Part shown: positions 42,996-52,186 of the stretch, piece after piece
Numbering within the stretch: position 1 is the first letter of the stretch
Layout of the letters: every line of letters begins with the position of its first letter
Assembly: GCF_900168165.1 (NCBI RefSeq)
Contig: NZ_FUYV01000018.1
Span: forward strand, 1-64,000
DNA length: 64,000 nt
DNA from: Alkalitalea saponilacus
GTDB taxonomy: Bacteria; Bacteroidota; Bacteroidia; Bacteroidales; Marinilabiliaceae
Reading direction: 5' to 3'
Made by a program: the position numbers and the translations under genes
The notes under the pieces: generated by a model
The model's input: only the letters and a program-made list of their open reading frames with translations
What the model was told of the DNA's origin: nothing
Databases searched by the model: none

Positions 42996-44006
42996 TTATT
43001 TAACAGGGTAATGATTTTCGAATTCAGATGCTTTCATTAAAAAATCAACATACTGTGCTCGTTTATAAGCATATGGTTGTTTCAAACTTGATTTCGACAT
43101 CTTTCCTTTAAAATCATCAATTGATGAATATCCTTTTTTGTTCATCCAGTCCGATAGTTCATTAAGAATTGTGTTAATGGCAGAAGTTCCATTCTTATAT
43201 AAAGTACTTACAACTTGCACAGCATCAGCACCGGCAAGAATGGAAGCAGCAACATCTGTGCCTTTTAGAATTCCGGTATTTGCTACCAAAGACCCTTTTA
43301 CCTGACCAGATAACAGCCCCATATACCTAAGTGACAACCTGTTGTCGCCGTCCTTACTTAGATTATATGGCATTTGCAAAGCCTCTTCCCATACATCAAT
43401 ATCAGGTTGAAACAATCTGTTAAAAAGCACATAGCCATCAGCACCAATTTCCTCCAGTCGTTTAATAAAGGCCAACGGATTTGTGTAATATGGACTCAAT
43501 TTAACAGATACAGGAATTTTAACTTTGTCCTTAATCTTTTTAAGCACTTCTATTTGCATATTTTCAATCTCATGCGGATCCTTATCCGCATCAGTTATGG
43601 TCGCATAAAAATTTAGTTCCAAAGCATCTGCACCAGCGTCTGCCAAATGCAATGCATACTCTTCCCAACTCTCTTTATAGATGCAGTTCAGACTTGCAAT
43701 AACAGGAATTGAAACATTCTCCTTTAATTCTTTTAAAGCAAGTAAGTGAGCCTTGGGTCCTGAATGCTCAATGTTTGGAAAAAGATTTAACATTTCTGCG
43801 TTACGATCGTCATATTGATGCAAATCATCACTCAATTGAGCTGCCTCAAGATTAAGCTGCTCCTCAAATAAGGATTTAAAAACAATGGCAGAAGCTCCTG
43901 CCTCCTCTAATTCTTTGGCTTTCGCAATGTCTAGTGAAAGATTACAAGCACCCACAATGACTGGGTTCTTCAATTTTAGTCCAAGGTAGTTGGTTGAAAG
44001 ATTCAT
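42996..44006 (-). CDS. Dihydroorotate dehydrogenase-like flavoprotein
   Basis: 336 residues from the ATG giving MNLSTNYLGLKLKNPVIVGA; a longer frame adds 20 residues (LGLKNKIIDFIANPLNLSD) that look less like the family. It is an FMN-binding TIM barrel of the dihydroorotate dehydrogenase superfamily: ASAIVFKSLFEEQ with the phosphate- or flavin-contacting lysine, IPVIASLNCIYKESWEEYA, ADALELNFYA, IPVSVKLSPYYTNP, and GADAVQVVSTLYKNG at the FMN phosphate site. The class is widespread in anaerobes as a DHOD-like protein next to real PyrD; whether it oxidises dihydroorotate is not known. It is a single-gene unit. Confidence 0.88.
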   Translation of the reverse strand: MNLSTNYLGLKLKNPVIVGACNLSLDIAKAKELEEAGASAIVFKSLFEEQLNLEAAQLSDDLHQYDDRNAEMLNLFPNIEHSGPKAHLLALKELKENVSIPVIASLNCIYKESWEEYALHLADAGADALELNFYATITDADKDPHEIENMQIEVLKKIKDKVKIPVSVKLSPYYTNPLAFIKRLEEIGADGYVLFNRLFQPDIDVWEEALQMPYNLSKDGDNRLSLRYMGLLSGQVKGSLVANTGILKGTDVAASILAGADAVQVVSTLYKNGTSAINTILNELSDWMNKKGYSSIDDFKGKMSKSSLKQPYAYKRAQYVDFLMKASEFENHYPVK

Positions 44007-44283
44007 ATCTGATAAATTTAAGGGATTAGCTATAAAATCAATGATTTTATTCTTTAATCCTAACAAATTACAAACAAAAAAGTTTACATGCCAACATTAA
44101 TGGGAAATAATGGTGTACAGAAAAGGGAAATACAATTACAGGCATCCAATGAAACTTATTGCCTATTTGGACAAGAACTCGGTATTTCATTTTAATTGAA
44201 TTAGAAAACGTGACTTCGCAAACTCCATTTAATATCGCTTCAACAATTTACCAACAGCTATTTGGATTGGCATTCATATCAAC

Positions 44284-44314
44284 AAAAAAGGCTGCCTGAT
44301 GGCAGCCTTTTTTT
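44284..44314 (-). terminator. Terminator of rho
   Basis: A GGCTGCC/GGCAGCC stem with TGAT loop, extended by A6/T6 pairs to 13 bp; T-runs exist on both strands, so it can act in both directions. It lies 20 bases after the rho stop. Confidence 0.9.
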
Positions 44315-44333
44315 ACATGCATAAGTAATTCGT

Positions 44334-46100
44334 TTATTCCGAGTTCATTGAAATAAGAAATTCTTCATTAGATTTTGTTTTGGACATTCTATCTCGAATA
44401 AACTCCATGGCCTCGATAGAGTTCATATCGGCAAGGTAGTTACGTAATATCCATATTCGATTCATGAATTCCTTATCAAGCAGTAAATCTTCGCGACGAG
44501 TGCTTGAAGCAATGATATCGACAGCAGGATAAATTCTTTTGTTTGAAAGCTTTCTGTCCAACTGCAATTCCATGTTACCAGTACCTTTAAACTCTTCAAA
44601 AATAACTTCATCCATTTTTGATCCGGTTTCGGTAAGAGCTGTTGCAAGTATGGTCAATGACCCACCACCTTCGATGTTACGAGCAGCTCCAAAGAATCGT
44701 TTGGGCTTATGAAGTGCGTTGGCATCAACTCCACCGGACAGAACTTTTCCGGAAGCAGGTGAAACTGTATTATAAGCACGTGCGAGTCTGGTTATGGAGT
44801 CAAGCAGAATAACAACATCGTGACCACACTCAACCATTCTTTTAGCTTTTTCCAGAACGATATTGGCTACTTTTACGTGTCGCTCAGCAGGCTCATCAAA
44901 GGTAGAAGAAATCACTTCTGCATTTACGCTTCGAGCCATGTCTGTAACCTCTTCAGGCCTTTCATCAATCAGAAGAATCATCATGTAAACTTCCGGATGG
45001 TTAGAGGCTATCGCGTTGGCTACATCCTTCAACAGAACTGTTTTTCCTGTTTTGGGCTGCGCAACAATTAGTCCGCGCTGTCCTTTTCCAATCGGCGAGA
45101 ACATATCCACAATACGAGATGAGAAACTGGCCTTTGGACCGCTTGTCAAATTGAATTTCTCATCGGGGAATATAGGTGTCAAATGATCAAATGGAACGCG
45201 ATCACGCACATAATCAGGCGTGCGTCCATTAATAGACTCCACTTTAATAAGCGGGAAATATTTCTCTCCTTCTTTAGGTGGACGGATAGATCCCAAAACC
45301 ATATCTCCGGTTTTTAAACCGAACAGTTTTATTTGTGATTGGGATACATAAATATCATCTGGTGAGTTGAGATAGTTATAATCACTGGAACGAAGGAAAC
45401 CGTAACCATCAGGCATAATTTCCAGAACACCTGATGCAGAAATAATCCCTTCAAACTCGAAGGATTTATCATCGCGCCTGTTGTGTTTATCAGACTGACG
45501 TTTATTTTGCGGCTGATTATCCTGACGTGGAGCACGATCATCGGAACGCTCATTCCTGTTCCACTTGCGACCTGAGGAGTCGTCCTGACGTTTACCAGGT
45601 TTACGACTATCATCTCCCTCCTTCTTAGAAGGCTGAGGTTCTTTAGGTTCAACCACAATGTCGGATTTCACAACCTCGTCCTTACTTTCAGGGGCTTTAT
45701 CCCTCTTTACGATTTCAGGAGCTTTAGCAGGTGCATTCACCGGCTTTGGTTCTGCACTTTTATCAGCATCCGCTTTAGCTGTCTGCTTTTCTGATACATT
45801 ACGCACATCAGGTTTTTTCACTTGAGCGGCAGCAACTTGTCGCACATTCTGTTCTGAACCTTCATTTTCCTTGTTCTTTCGGGGAGTTCTGGTTCTGCGT
45901 CCTCTATTATCCTGTGCACCGTCCGATGGAGCTCCTGGGCTTTTGGTTTTCTTTTCAGATGCCTTAATCGCCTGTGCATCAAGAATCTGATAAATTAACT
46001 CTTGCTTTTTAAAGGATTCTACACGCTTAATTCCCAGATCCTTGGCAATGGTGCGCAAATCCATAAGCAACTTCTTATTCAATTCAAGAATATCATACAT
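44334..46100 (-). CDS. rho: Transcription termination factor Rho with long charged insertion
   Basis: 588 residues, against about 420 in E. coli. The N-terminal Rho_N helix bundle ([20 protein letters not shown]) is followed by about 170 low-complexity residues (about 50-220) rich in K, E, D, P, Q, N and R. The cold-shock RNA-binding domain ([20 protein letters not shown]) and the ATPase domain come next, with Walker [15 protein letters not shown], Walker [17 protein letters not shown] and [13 protein letters not shown]. It unwinds RNA from polymerase to end transcription. Such insertions are typical of Bacteroidota Rho; in Bacteroides the disordered region has been reported to drive phase separation. 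Its own gene is monocistronic. Confidence 0.97.
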   Translation of the reverse strand: MYDILELNKKLLMDLRTIAKDLGIKRVESFKKQELIYQILDAQAIKASEKKTKSPGAPSDGAQDNRGRRTRTPRKNKENEGSEQNVRQVAAAQVKKPDVRNVSEKQTAKADADKSAEPKPVNAPAKAPEIVKRDKAPESKDEVVKSDIVVEPKEPQPSKKEGDDSRKPGKRQDDSSGRKWNRNERSDDRAPRQDNQPQNKRQSDKHNRRDDKSFEFEGIISASGVLEIMPDGYGFLRSSDYNYLNSPDDIYVSQSQIKLFGLKTGDMVLGSIRPPKEGEKYFPLIKVESINGRTPDYVRDRVPFDHLTPIFPDEKFNLTSGPKASFSSRIVDMFSPIGKGQRGLIVAQPKTGKTVLLKDVANAIASNHPEVYMMILLIDERPEEVTDMARSVNAEVISSTFDEPAERHVKVANIVLEKAKRMVECGHDVVILLDSITRLARAYNTVSPASGKVLSGGVDANALHKPKRFFGAARNIEGGGSLTILATALTETGSKMDEVIFEEFKGTGNMELQLDRKLSNKRIYPAVDIIASSTRREDLLLDKEFMNRIWILRNYLADMNSIEAMEFIRDRMSKTKSNEEFLISMNSE

Positions 46101-46831
46101 AACTTGTTCTTGTACTTTTATTTAATCGTAAAAAATCTATATTTTAATTTGAATCTGTTTTCAGGATTCGTGTTAACCCATAACACCACTAACTATTTTC
46201 TGCAAAACAGATGCATTTGTTTAAACAATTACCAACAAAGGTTAAAGATGTGTGTCATATTGCCCACTTATCAATGCGAATTCCAATACCGATTCATCAT
46301 TCAGCAGGAAGCCACAATATAATAACGGAAACAGTATTAAGTCATTGAAAGCAACTATAGAACTATAAATAAATGATATACAAAACCCCCAGTCCGGCAA
46401 TGTTTAAAATACAATGGAAAGAGAAAGGGGAATATTTCGATGTGTTATGATCAGATTACGAATGTATATCAATACGAACCATGAAAACCCTACCGGTTTT
46501 CATTGCAAACATAAACAATATGAATTAACCATCAAAATTTTATATTATATTTTAATTGAAAAATTGGACTCATTCATATTGATGATTAGTAAACTTCTGT
46601 TTAAAGCCTGTAAAAACAGGCTTTAAAAATGAAACAAACATCTAAAAAAATAGTTTCACTTCTATTTAAAAAAAACAATGGAATCAGATACACAATTAAC
46701 CGCTTACTACAAAACAAGTTACCACTATAAACAAAGAGTTCCTTAAAAAAACATGAAAAAAATAAACCTGAACTATTTTTTTTTGTTAATATTACAAAGC
46801 CTATTATAACCGAACAAGACCTAGCAGGAAT
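46101..46831. other. 731-bp non-coding region between rho and rpoD
   Basis: A very A/T-rich divergent region. It should hold the rho promoter on the left and the rpoD promoter and leader on the right. Apart from the hairpin at 46600-46627 I see no strong structure. Open frames of 60-100 codons in it (for instance 46414-46626) show no family resemblance. The sequence TTG-N16-TATTATA just before rpoD (about 46784-46809) is a weak promoter candidate. A small RNA or long rpoD leader is possible. Confidence 0.55.
46600..46627 (+). terminator. Hairpin in the rho-rpoD intergenic region
   Basis: A perfect 12-bp stem (TTTAAAGCCTGT) with AAAA loop, about 205 bases before rpoD and not next to any annotated gene end. 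It could end a small transcript or act in the rpoD leader. It is not followed by a T-run on the plus strand. Confidence 0.4.
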
Positions 46832-47698
46832 ATGAGACAACTCAAGATAACAAAACAAGTAACTAACAGAGAAGCTCCTTCATTAGACAAATATCTCCAT
46901 GAAATTGGTAAAGTGCAACTAATTTCAGCAGAAGAAGAAGTAACCCTGGCAAAAAAAATAAAACAAGGAGATCAGTTGGCTCTTGAGAGACTGATTAACG
47001 CTAACCTGCGTTTCGTAGTTTCTGTGGCAAAACAGTACCAAAATCAGGGTTTAAGTCTTCCGGATCTAATTAATGAAGGTAACCTTGGGCTGATAAAAGC
47101 AGCACAAAGATTTGATGAGACAAGAGGTTTTAAATTCATTTCCTACGCCGTATGGTGGATCAGGCAATCCATTTTACAAGCTTTGGCGGAGCAAGCCCGA
47201 ATTGTTAGACTGCCTCTTAATAAAATTGGAAGCATCAATAAGGTAAACAATACCTTTTCAAGATTGGAGCAAGAGTTTCAGAGAGAACCAACTTCCTATG
47301 AAATTGCCGATATTCTGGACATGGCTCCCAAGGAGGTAAAAGAAGCACTGAAGGTATCATCCCGACATGTATCTATGGATGCGCCTCTTAAATCTGATGA
47401 GGAAAATACGCTTTACGATGTATTATTATCTACCGAGGCTTCAAGTCCAGATTCCCATTTACTTGACGATTCCCTTCGAAGAGAAATTGAGCGTTCACTT
47501 TCCACCCTTTCTCCAAGAGAGGCAGATATTGTAAAGCTTTATTATGGACTAAACGGTGAGCCTCCGTACTCACTTGAAGAGATTGGCAAACTTTTTAATC
47601 TAACACGTGAACGTGTTAGACAGATAAAGGAAAAGGCCATTAAACGCTTAAAACATACCTACAGAAGTAAAATCCTCAGATCGTATCTGGGAGAATAA
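46832..47698 (+). CDS. rpoD: Primary RNA polymerase sigma factor (short Bacteroidota form)
   Basis: 288 residues, the size of the Bacteroidota housekeeping sigma, which lacks region 1.1 and the non-conserved insert of E. coli RpoD. Region 1.2 is [20 protein letters not shown]; region 2 includes [40 protein letters not shown] and [13 protein letters not shown]; region 4.2 is [20 protein letters not shown]. It recognises the TTG / TAnnTTTG promoters of this phylum. It sits 36 bases before rpe, so the two may form one transcript. The 731-base upstream region is unusually long. Confidence 0.97.
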   Translation: MRQLKITKQVTNREAPSLDKYLHEIGKVQLISAEEEVTLAKKIKQGDQLALERLINANLRFVVSVAKQYQNQGLSLPDLINEGNLGLIKAAQRFDETRGFKFISYAVWWIRQSILQALAEQARIVRLPLNKIGSINKVNNTFSRLEQEFQREPTSYEIADILDMAPKEVKEALKVSSRHVSMDAPLKSDEENTLYDVLLSTEASSPDSHLLDDSLRREIERSLSTLSPREADIVKLYYGLNGEPPYSLEEIGKLFNLTRERVRQIKEKAIKRLKHTYRSKILRSYLGE

Positions 47699-47734
47699 AT
47701 TTAAGTACTCAGAAAACACACAATCAAAACAGAC

Positions 47735-48388
47735 ATGCAACGATTGGTAGCACCATCTCTATTGGCCGCAGATTTCACCAATTTAAAAAGGGACATAGAA
47801 ATAATTAATAACAGTGAAGCCGACTGGCTTCACATGGATATTATGGATGGAGTATTTGTTCCGAACATTTCGTTTGGGATCCCCGTGGTTGAAGCCGTTC
47901 ACTCCATATCAGAAAAGCCGTTGGATGTACATCTTATGATTGTACAACCAGAAAGATACATCGAAACCTTTAAAAACGCAGGAGCTCATCTTTTAAATGT
48001 TCATTACGAAGCTTGTTCTCATCTGCACCGCACCATAGAATCAATTCATAATTCAGGAATGAAAGCCGGCGTAACTTTGAATCCTCACACCCCGGTTCAA
48101 CTGCTCGAAGAGATTATTACAGATCTGGATCTGGTATTGATTATGTCTGTAAATCCCGGATTTGGAGGACAAAAATTCATCCCCGGGTCTTTCGAAAAAA
48201 TTCGGAAACTTAAAGAACTGATTTTGAAAAAAAACAGCAAAGCACTTATTGAAGTTGATGGTGGTGTGGATGACACCAATGCCAAAGCATTGGCAGAAGC
48301 CGGAGTGGATGTTTTTGTTGCAGGAAGCTATGTTTTTAAATCAGAAAATCCAGCCGAAGCTATTCGGAAGATTAAGTATCCGGTGTAA
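47735..48388 (+). CDS. rpe: Ribulose-phosphate 3-epimerase
   Basis: 217 residues, a TIM barrel that interconverts ribulose 5-phosphate and xylulose 5-phosphate in the pentose phosphate pathway. Motifs in order: APSLLAADFTNLKRDIE, WLHMDIMDGVFVPNIS with the metal-binding H and catalytic D, DVHLMIVQPERYIETF, LIMSVNPGFGGQKFIPGSF, and the second catalytic aspartate in LIEVDGGVDD. AGSYVFKSENP gives the phosphate loop near the end. It follows the sigma factor gene in the same direction. Confidence 0.97.
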   Translation: MQRLVAPSLLAADFTNLKRDIEIINNSEADWLHMDIMDGVFVPNISFGIPVVEAVHSISEKPLDVHLMIVQPERYIETFKNAGAHLLNVHYEACSHLHRTIESIHNSGMKAGVTLNPHTPVQLLEEIITDLDLVLIMSVNPGFGGQKFIPGSFEKIRKLKELILKKNSKALIEVDGGVDDTNAKALAEAGVDVFVAGSYVFKSENPAEAIRKIKYPV

Positions 48389-48756
48389 GAAAAACGAAGA
48401 ATTTCGGCTGTCACGATAGCTCCTGGTGTGAAGAAAAAATTTGACAGAAAATGCCCTTCGAGACAGGACGGAGCAACGGCATTGGTGAAACCTTTGTTTC
48501 GCACTTCCAATATGTGCCATTGGAACATTTTAAGATATAAACATACCACATAGCTTAAGGAATTATTATAGTAGGCTATTTGGTGGATGGCATCCACCGA
48601 AGCTCCCCTATCTATAAATAGGGATTAATTCTTAATCCAGATCAAATAAAAACTTAAACTTCTCTGGGACAATAGATCGAAAAAATGAATTTTCCTTTAG
48701 CCAAAGGCTTCATAGGAACGAATCTCCCCTCCGCCAAAGGCTTCGGGGAGCGAAGG
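48389..48756. other. Intergenic region between rpe and ssrA
   Basis: 368 bases. The left part (about 48415-48545) reads without stops on both strands (plus: KKKFDRKCPSRQDGATALV; minus: an 89-codon frame), a pattern typical of a dispersed non-coding repeat rather than a gene. A CCCTAT/ATAGGG dyad follows near 48607-48624. Near ssrA, the 12-mer GCCAAAGGCTTC occurs twice (48703 and 48733), the second copy inside the putative tmRNA terminator. Confidence 0.5.
48724..48750 (-). terminator. Putative tmRNA terminator
   Basis: CTCCCC/GGGGAG stem with an inner GCC-AAA-GGC hairpin directly after the tmRNA 3' end. The T-run is weak, so processing rather than termination may set the end. Confidence 0.5.
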
Positions 48757-49154
48757 TGGAGCTGCGGGGAATCGAACCCCGGTCCAAACAAGCAAGCCAT
48801 ATGCTTTCTACATGTTTAGTCGGTTATTGATTTTCGTGAGCCGTTTGGGAACAGACACCCGGACGACTCCTTAGCCTTTTAATTTTCACCGAGACACCAA
48901 GGCAATGTTTCAGCTATTCCCGAAATTCCCACACCTCCGAATCGAGCCGCCTCAGGAATTGGCACCCGGGAGATGTCTCGTCCCGGCTCCTAGAGCCTGG
49001 GATAATGCCAATCTACTATGCTTCGATTAGGCTGCGAGAGCGTAATTAGTTTCGCCAGTTAAAAAAGTTGAGATCCTGGATTTACGAGCCGGTATCCCAT
49101 TGCTCGACATGCTTACATACCACTTAGTCATGCTGTCAAATCCATGTCAGCCCC
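48757..49154 (-). ncRNA. ssrA: tmRNA (transfer-messenger RNA)
   Basis: On the minus strand the 5' end GGGGCTGACATGGATTTGAC pairs with the 3' end CAGCTCC to form the acceptor stem, and GGACCGGGGTTCGATTCCCC forms the T arm. The encoded tag, at 49027-49056, reads GETNYALAA then stop, the typical Bacteroidota degradation tag. CCA is not fully encoded (ACC then T), so the end must be completed by the CCA-adding enzyme. It rescues stalled ribosomes together with SmpB and marks the peptides for proteolysis. Length about 398 nt is normal. Confidence 0.97.
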
Positions 49155-49176
49155 GTTGATATGATGGTCAGGATTG

Positions 49177-49203
49177 CAAAATTACAAAAAACATTCGCAT
49201 CAA
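49177..49203 (-). promoter_or_regulatory. Bacteroidota-type promoter of ssrA
   Basis: On the minus strand TTG (49203-49201), 16 bases, then TAATTTTG (49184-49177), an exact TAnnTTTG box. It lies 22 bases before the mature tmRNA 5' end, which fits a short leader removed by RNase P. Confidence 0.65.
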
Positions 49204-49334
49204 CTACCATAATTCATAAATTATGCCAATATTTAATTTGTATCAGAAACTCAGAGATGTAATTTAAATATCTTACGATAAATATTTAATCAGGAAAAAA
49301 CTATCTTTAAGTATTAATATTTATCGAAAGACTT

Positions 49335-50252
49335 ATGAAACCATTTTTACTCATTGTCACGACATTTTTAATTCTAACAGCTGCATGTAATTTCAAACCA
49401 GAAACACAAATATCTGCATCTGGGAACAATAAAAAAACTGACACCATGACCATTGATTTTTGGAGTGGTAACAGAACCACTGCCAGGCAATTATACGAAA
49501 GAGACATCCTCTTTGCCATACTTTCTGCCACCCGTGAAGAATATGGGAGCTGGAAAGTTATTGAATCAACAAAAGACTACACAGACATTGAAGAATCAAA
49601 TATTTTTGATGAGTTCCAACATGATTTGACTGTTACCGTTGCCGGGAATGTTAAATTTGAAAACAGAGAGAAGATCGTGATAAATAAACCCATTATGAAA
49701 GGCTTATTAGGGTTTAGGATTATAATTATAAACGAAGAGGACCAGACCACATTCAGTAAGGCAACAAACGCCAGAACTCTAAAAAACCTCAGACATGGAA
49801 TACCATTAACATGGGCTGATGCAGAACTTTTCAGAAGCAATGGCTTTTCTGTTGTTGAGGAAGGATATTTCGATGGCTTATTTGATGATTTAAGAAACAG
49901 AAAATTTGATTATACTGCATTTGGTGCAAATGAAGTACATGATGTGTTTCAAGAAAGGGCTGCACAAATTGAAGGGTTAAAAATTGAGGATAGAATAGTT
50001 ATCTATTATCCATTCCCTTTGCTATTTTACATTAACACCAATAACAAACAATTGGCAGAAAGAGTAAAGAGAGGATTGGAACATATTACTGAAAATGGTA
50101 CACTTGACAATATATTCGACAAACATTTCCGTGAAACACTGGATTCTATAAATTTCAACTCAAGAGTTGTGATTGAATTAGAAAACCCAAAATTACCTGT
50201 TGAATTAAAAGAATTTAAATCAGGCCTTTTTTCATTTGAAAATGGCCATTAA
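49335..50252 (+). CDS. Substrate-binding-like lipoprotein (SBP_bac_3 type)
   Basis: 305 residues. A lipoprotein signal peptide ends in the lipobox LTAAC with C18 as the lipidated residue. The body resembles family 3 solute-binding proteins: IDFWSGNRTTARQLYERDIL, INKPIMKGLLGFRIIIINEE, LKNLRHGIPLTWADAELFRS and FDYTAFGANEVHDVF correspond to the two-lobed periplasmic fold. No permease or ATPase gene is next to it, so it may deliver a signal to a kinase rather than to a transporter, or work with unlinked genes. It converges with a small membrane-protein gene with a 4-base overlap at the stops. Confidence 0.75.
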   Translation: MKPFLLIVTTFLILTAACNFKPETQISASGNNKKTDTMTIDFWSGNRTTARQLYERDILFAILSATREEYGSWKVIESTKDYTDIEESNIFDEFQHDLTVTVAGNVKFENREKIVINKPIMKGLLGFRIIIINEEDQTTFSKATNARTLKNLRHGIPLTWADAELFRSNGFSVVEEGYFDGLFDDLRNRKFDYTAFGANEVHDVFQERAAQIEGLKIEDRIVIYYPFPLLFYINTNNKQLAERVKRGLEHITENGTLDNIFDKHFRETLDSINFNSRVVIELENPKLPVELKEFKSGLFSFENGH

Positions 50253-50596
50253 TTATTTCTTAAAACCAATATCAAACGACGAGTCAATACCACTAAAGCA
50301 ATAAAAGAGGTTGCAAGCATCGTTACAACTCTGAAAATAGATAAGGAATCTGATCTGGAGATGGCTCCTATTAAAGGCATAAACAAACCTGTGAAAGCAA
50401 GAAAAGTTATAACCACCGAAAATGAAAGCCAGTTAGCACTTCCTCTGGAAACTTGTTGATTAAATGCAAGCAATAACCCGCCAAGAAACACAGGAATCAA
50501 AGCAGTAAAAGAAGGATTATCGGATTGAACATACGCCCAAATACCAAAAATGATAAGTACAAACGCATTGACTAAACTAATTTTATGTGCTTTCAT
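50249..50596 (-). CDS. Small four-helix membrane protein, function unknown
   Basis: 115 residues from the ATG giving MKAHKISLVNAFVLIIFGIW; a longer frame adds 13 residues (MQENLITFNRLYK) that do not fit. Four hydrophobic helices: about 8-22, 30-46, 55-76 and 86-107. AHKISLVNAFVLIIFGIWAY followed by LIPVFLGGLLLAFN resembles the small DUF-type or TMEM14-like membrane proteins found in Bacteroidota; no function is known. It has the same direction as the kinase gene 101 bases upstream and could be co-transcribed. Confidence 0.7.
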   Translation of the reverse strand: MKAHKISLVNAFVLIIFGIWAYVQSDNPSFTALIPVFLGGLLLAFNQQVSRGSANWLSFSVVITFLAFTGLFMPLIGAISRSDSLSIFRVVTMLATSFIALVVLTRRLILVLRNN

Positions 50597-50696
50597 TTTA
50601 TACAATCTATTAAATGTTATTAAATTCTCTTGCACAGGAAGGTCTAATTAAATGTAAACCGATAGAATCAAGAAATTGTTCAGAAGATGGATTGAA

Positions 50697-51845
50697 TTAT
50701 TTGGCAGGTGGAATTGAGAAACTGATGCTGGTCCCTTTTCCAACTTCACTGGCAACTTCTAATTGTGCTCCATGCTTTTCAACAAATTCCTTGCATATTA
50801 AGAGACCTAAACCACTGCCCTTCTCTGATTCGGTACCTGATGAGGAGCCATTCCCATTGCCTTTAAACAAACTCTCTAAAGCTTCCTTACATATGCCAAT
50901 ACCGGTGTCTGAAACAACAAACCGAAGAGTCTCTCCATTTTTAGCTGTTTCAAGTTGCACAATCCCTCCTCGGTTGGTAAACTTAATGGAATTGATAACC
51001 AAATTGCGTAATGTGGTTTTAATCATATCCTCATCGAGTACCCAGAAGCCGGAATAATGCTCAGCTAATTCAATGCGCACTTCCTTGCCTTTTGCAATTG
51101 AACGACAGAAATCGAGCACATCGTTACACATATCACCCACTTTGACGGCTTTGGGAATCATAGAGGTTTTATTCCACTGGTTTGAGGTCCACTCAAACAA
51201 GTTATCCAGCAAATTATAGGCGTCATGTGAAGATTGCTGAATGTGTTCGAGAAAAGTATTTATCTGTTCCTTCTCAACTTTATCAAAATTTGCCACCATA
51301 TAATCGGCAAATCCAATAATTACAGATAACGGGCTTTTGAGATCGTGAGCAATTACAGATAAGAGCTTATCGCGGGTTTTAACCAGCTTTTTGAGCATCT
51401 CTTCCTGCTCTTTTTGTTTTGTTATATCATCAATTGTAAGAAGAACGTATTGTTTTTTCTCAATAACAACGCGGTTGGCAGATATTAATAACTTATAGGT
51501 TTGTGGAGTTCCCTCCCGCGCTACAGTAATGGATCCCACTCGCTTTTCGATATCGATTGAAGTGTTAAAAACCTGGGAAAACAAATTCCTGAGATCACAT
51601 CTGGTGCACTCTTCTGTACAGCCGCATACAGCATTTTCATTTCCATAAAGGTTTACGCACCTAAGAGCCTCTCCAGCAAGCAATCCCATAACCTTCTCGT
51701 TACCGGCACCAACTAACTCGCTACCTGCACGATTAATTCTCACAACCCTCCCCTCCCGATCCACAAGAATCAGAACAATTGCTGCGTTGTCAAATATGGC
51801 AAGCAACTCACTCTCTGGCAATCGGTTTATGCTATCATTCAACAT
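50697..51845 (-). CDS. PAS-domain histidine kinase with a cysteine cluster
   Basis: 382 residues, no membrane helix, so a soluble cytoplasmic sensor. An N-terminal PAS domain (about 10-140; LLAIFDNAAIVLILVDREGR) contains an inserted cysteine cluster: C63, C74, C76, C80 and C83 in RCVNLYGNENAVCGCTEECT. This CxxxxCxxC-like arrangement occurs in other PAS kinases and could bind metal or an Fe-S cluster. The kinase part has the H-box SVIAHDLKSPLSVIIGFADY (H167), then N, G1 (VVSDTGIGICKEAL) and G2 (KGSGLGLLICKEFVEKHG) boxes. No receiver domain is fused and no dedicated response regulator is adjacent; the cheB operon lies upstream. Confidence 0.92.
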   Translation of the reverse strand: MLNDSINRLPESELLAIFDNAAIVLILVDREGRVVRINRAGSELVGAGNEKVMGLLAGEALRCVNLYGNENAVCGCTEECTRCDLRNLFSQVFNTSIDIEKRVGSITVAREGTPQTYKLLISANRVVIEKKQYVLLTIDDITKQKEQEEMLKKLVKTRDKLLSVIAHDLKSPLSVIIGFADYMVANFDKVEKEQINTFLEHIQQSSHDAYNLLDNLFEWTSNQWNKTSMIPKAVKVGDMCNDVLDFCRSIAKGKEVRIELAEHYSGFWVLDEDMIKTTLRNLVINSIKFTNRGGIVQLETAKNGETLRFVVSDTGIGICKEALESLFKGNGNGSSSGTESEKGSGLGLLICKEFVEKHGAQLEVASEVGKGTSISFSIPPAK

Positions 51846-52186
51846 CGAACCGGTTTTAATTAAAAAAAAGATGTTTGATGCAAATTGACCAAACCAACCA
51901 TTGACAAAATTAATATTTAAAACTAAAACATCCCAATTATTTTCATATTGAAATATTTATTCGATATTTAACTACATTTATTCGAATATTTCATAATAAA
52001 ACTTACAAACCCGACTCCTATCTAAATTAGAAAACCAATCCACTTATAGTCAATGGCATTGCCTTCAAGTGAAGACCTTATGGTTATAGAATAATATAAT
52101 TTAAGGGTAGTAGAGAAATCAGAAAGCACATGCTTTGATGTAATGAGTCAGTAAAACGAACAGCTTAATGATACGGAAAGTCTTTT
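51846..52186. other. Intergenic region between cheB and the PAS kinase
   Basis: 341 A/T-rich bases. It should hold the kinase promoter. Apart from an AAGCA/TGCTT dyad near 52123-52134 I see no structure, and no coding sequence. Confidence 0.5.

Noticed and set aside
46414-46626. 70-codon frame in the rho-rpoD gap
   Set aside because: Runs into the 12-bp hairpin and ends inside it; composition fits random A/T-rich sequence.
48328-48597. 89-codon minus-strand frame after rpe
   Set aside because: Overlaps the end of rpe and a segment open on both strands; more like a non-coding repeat than a gene.
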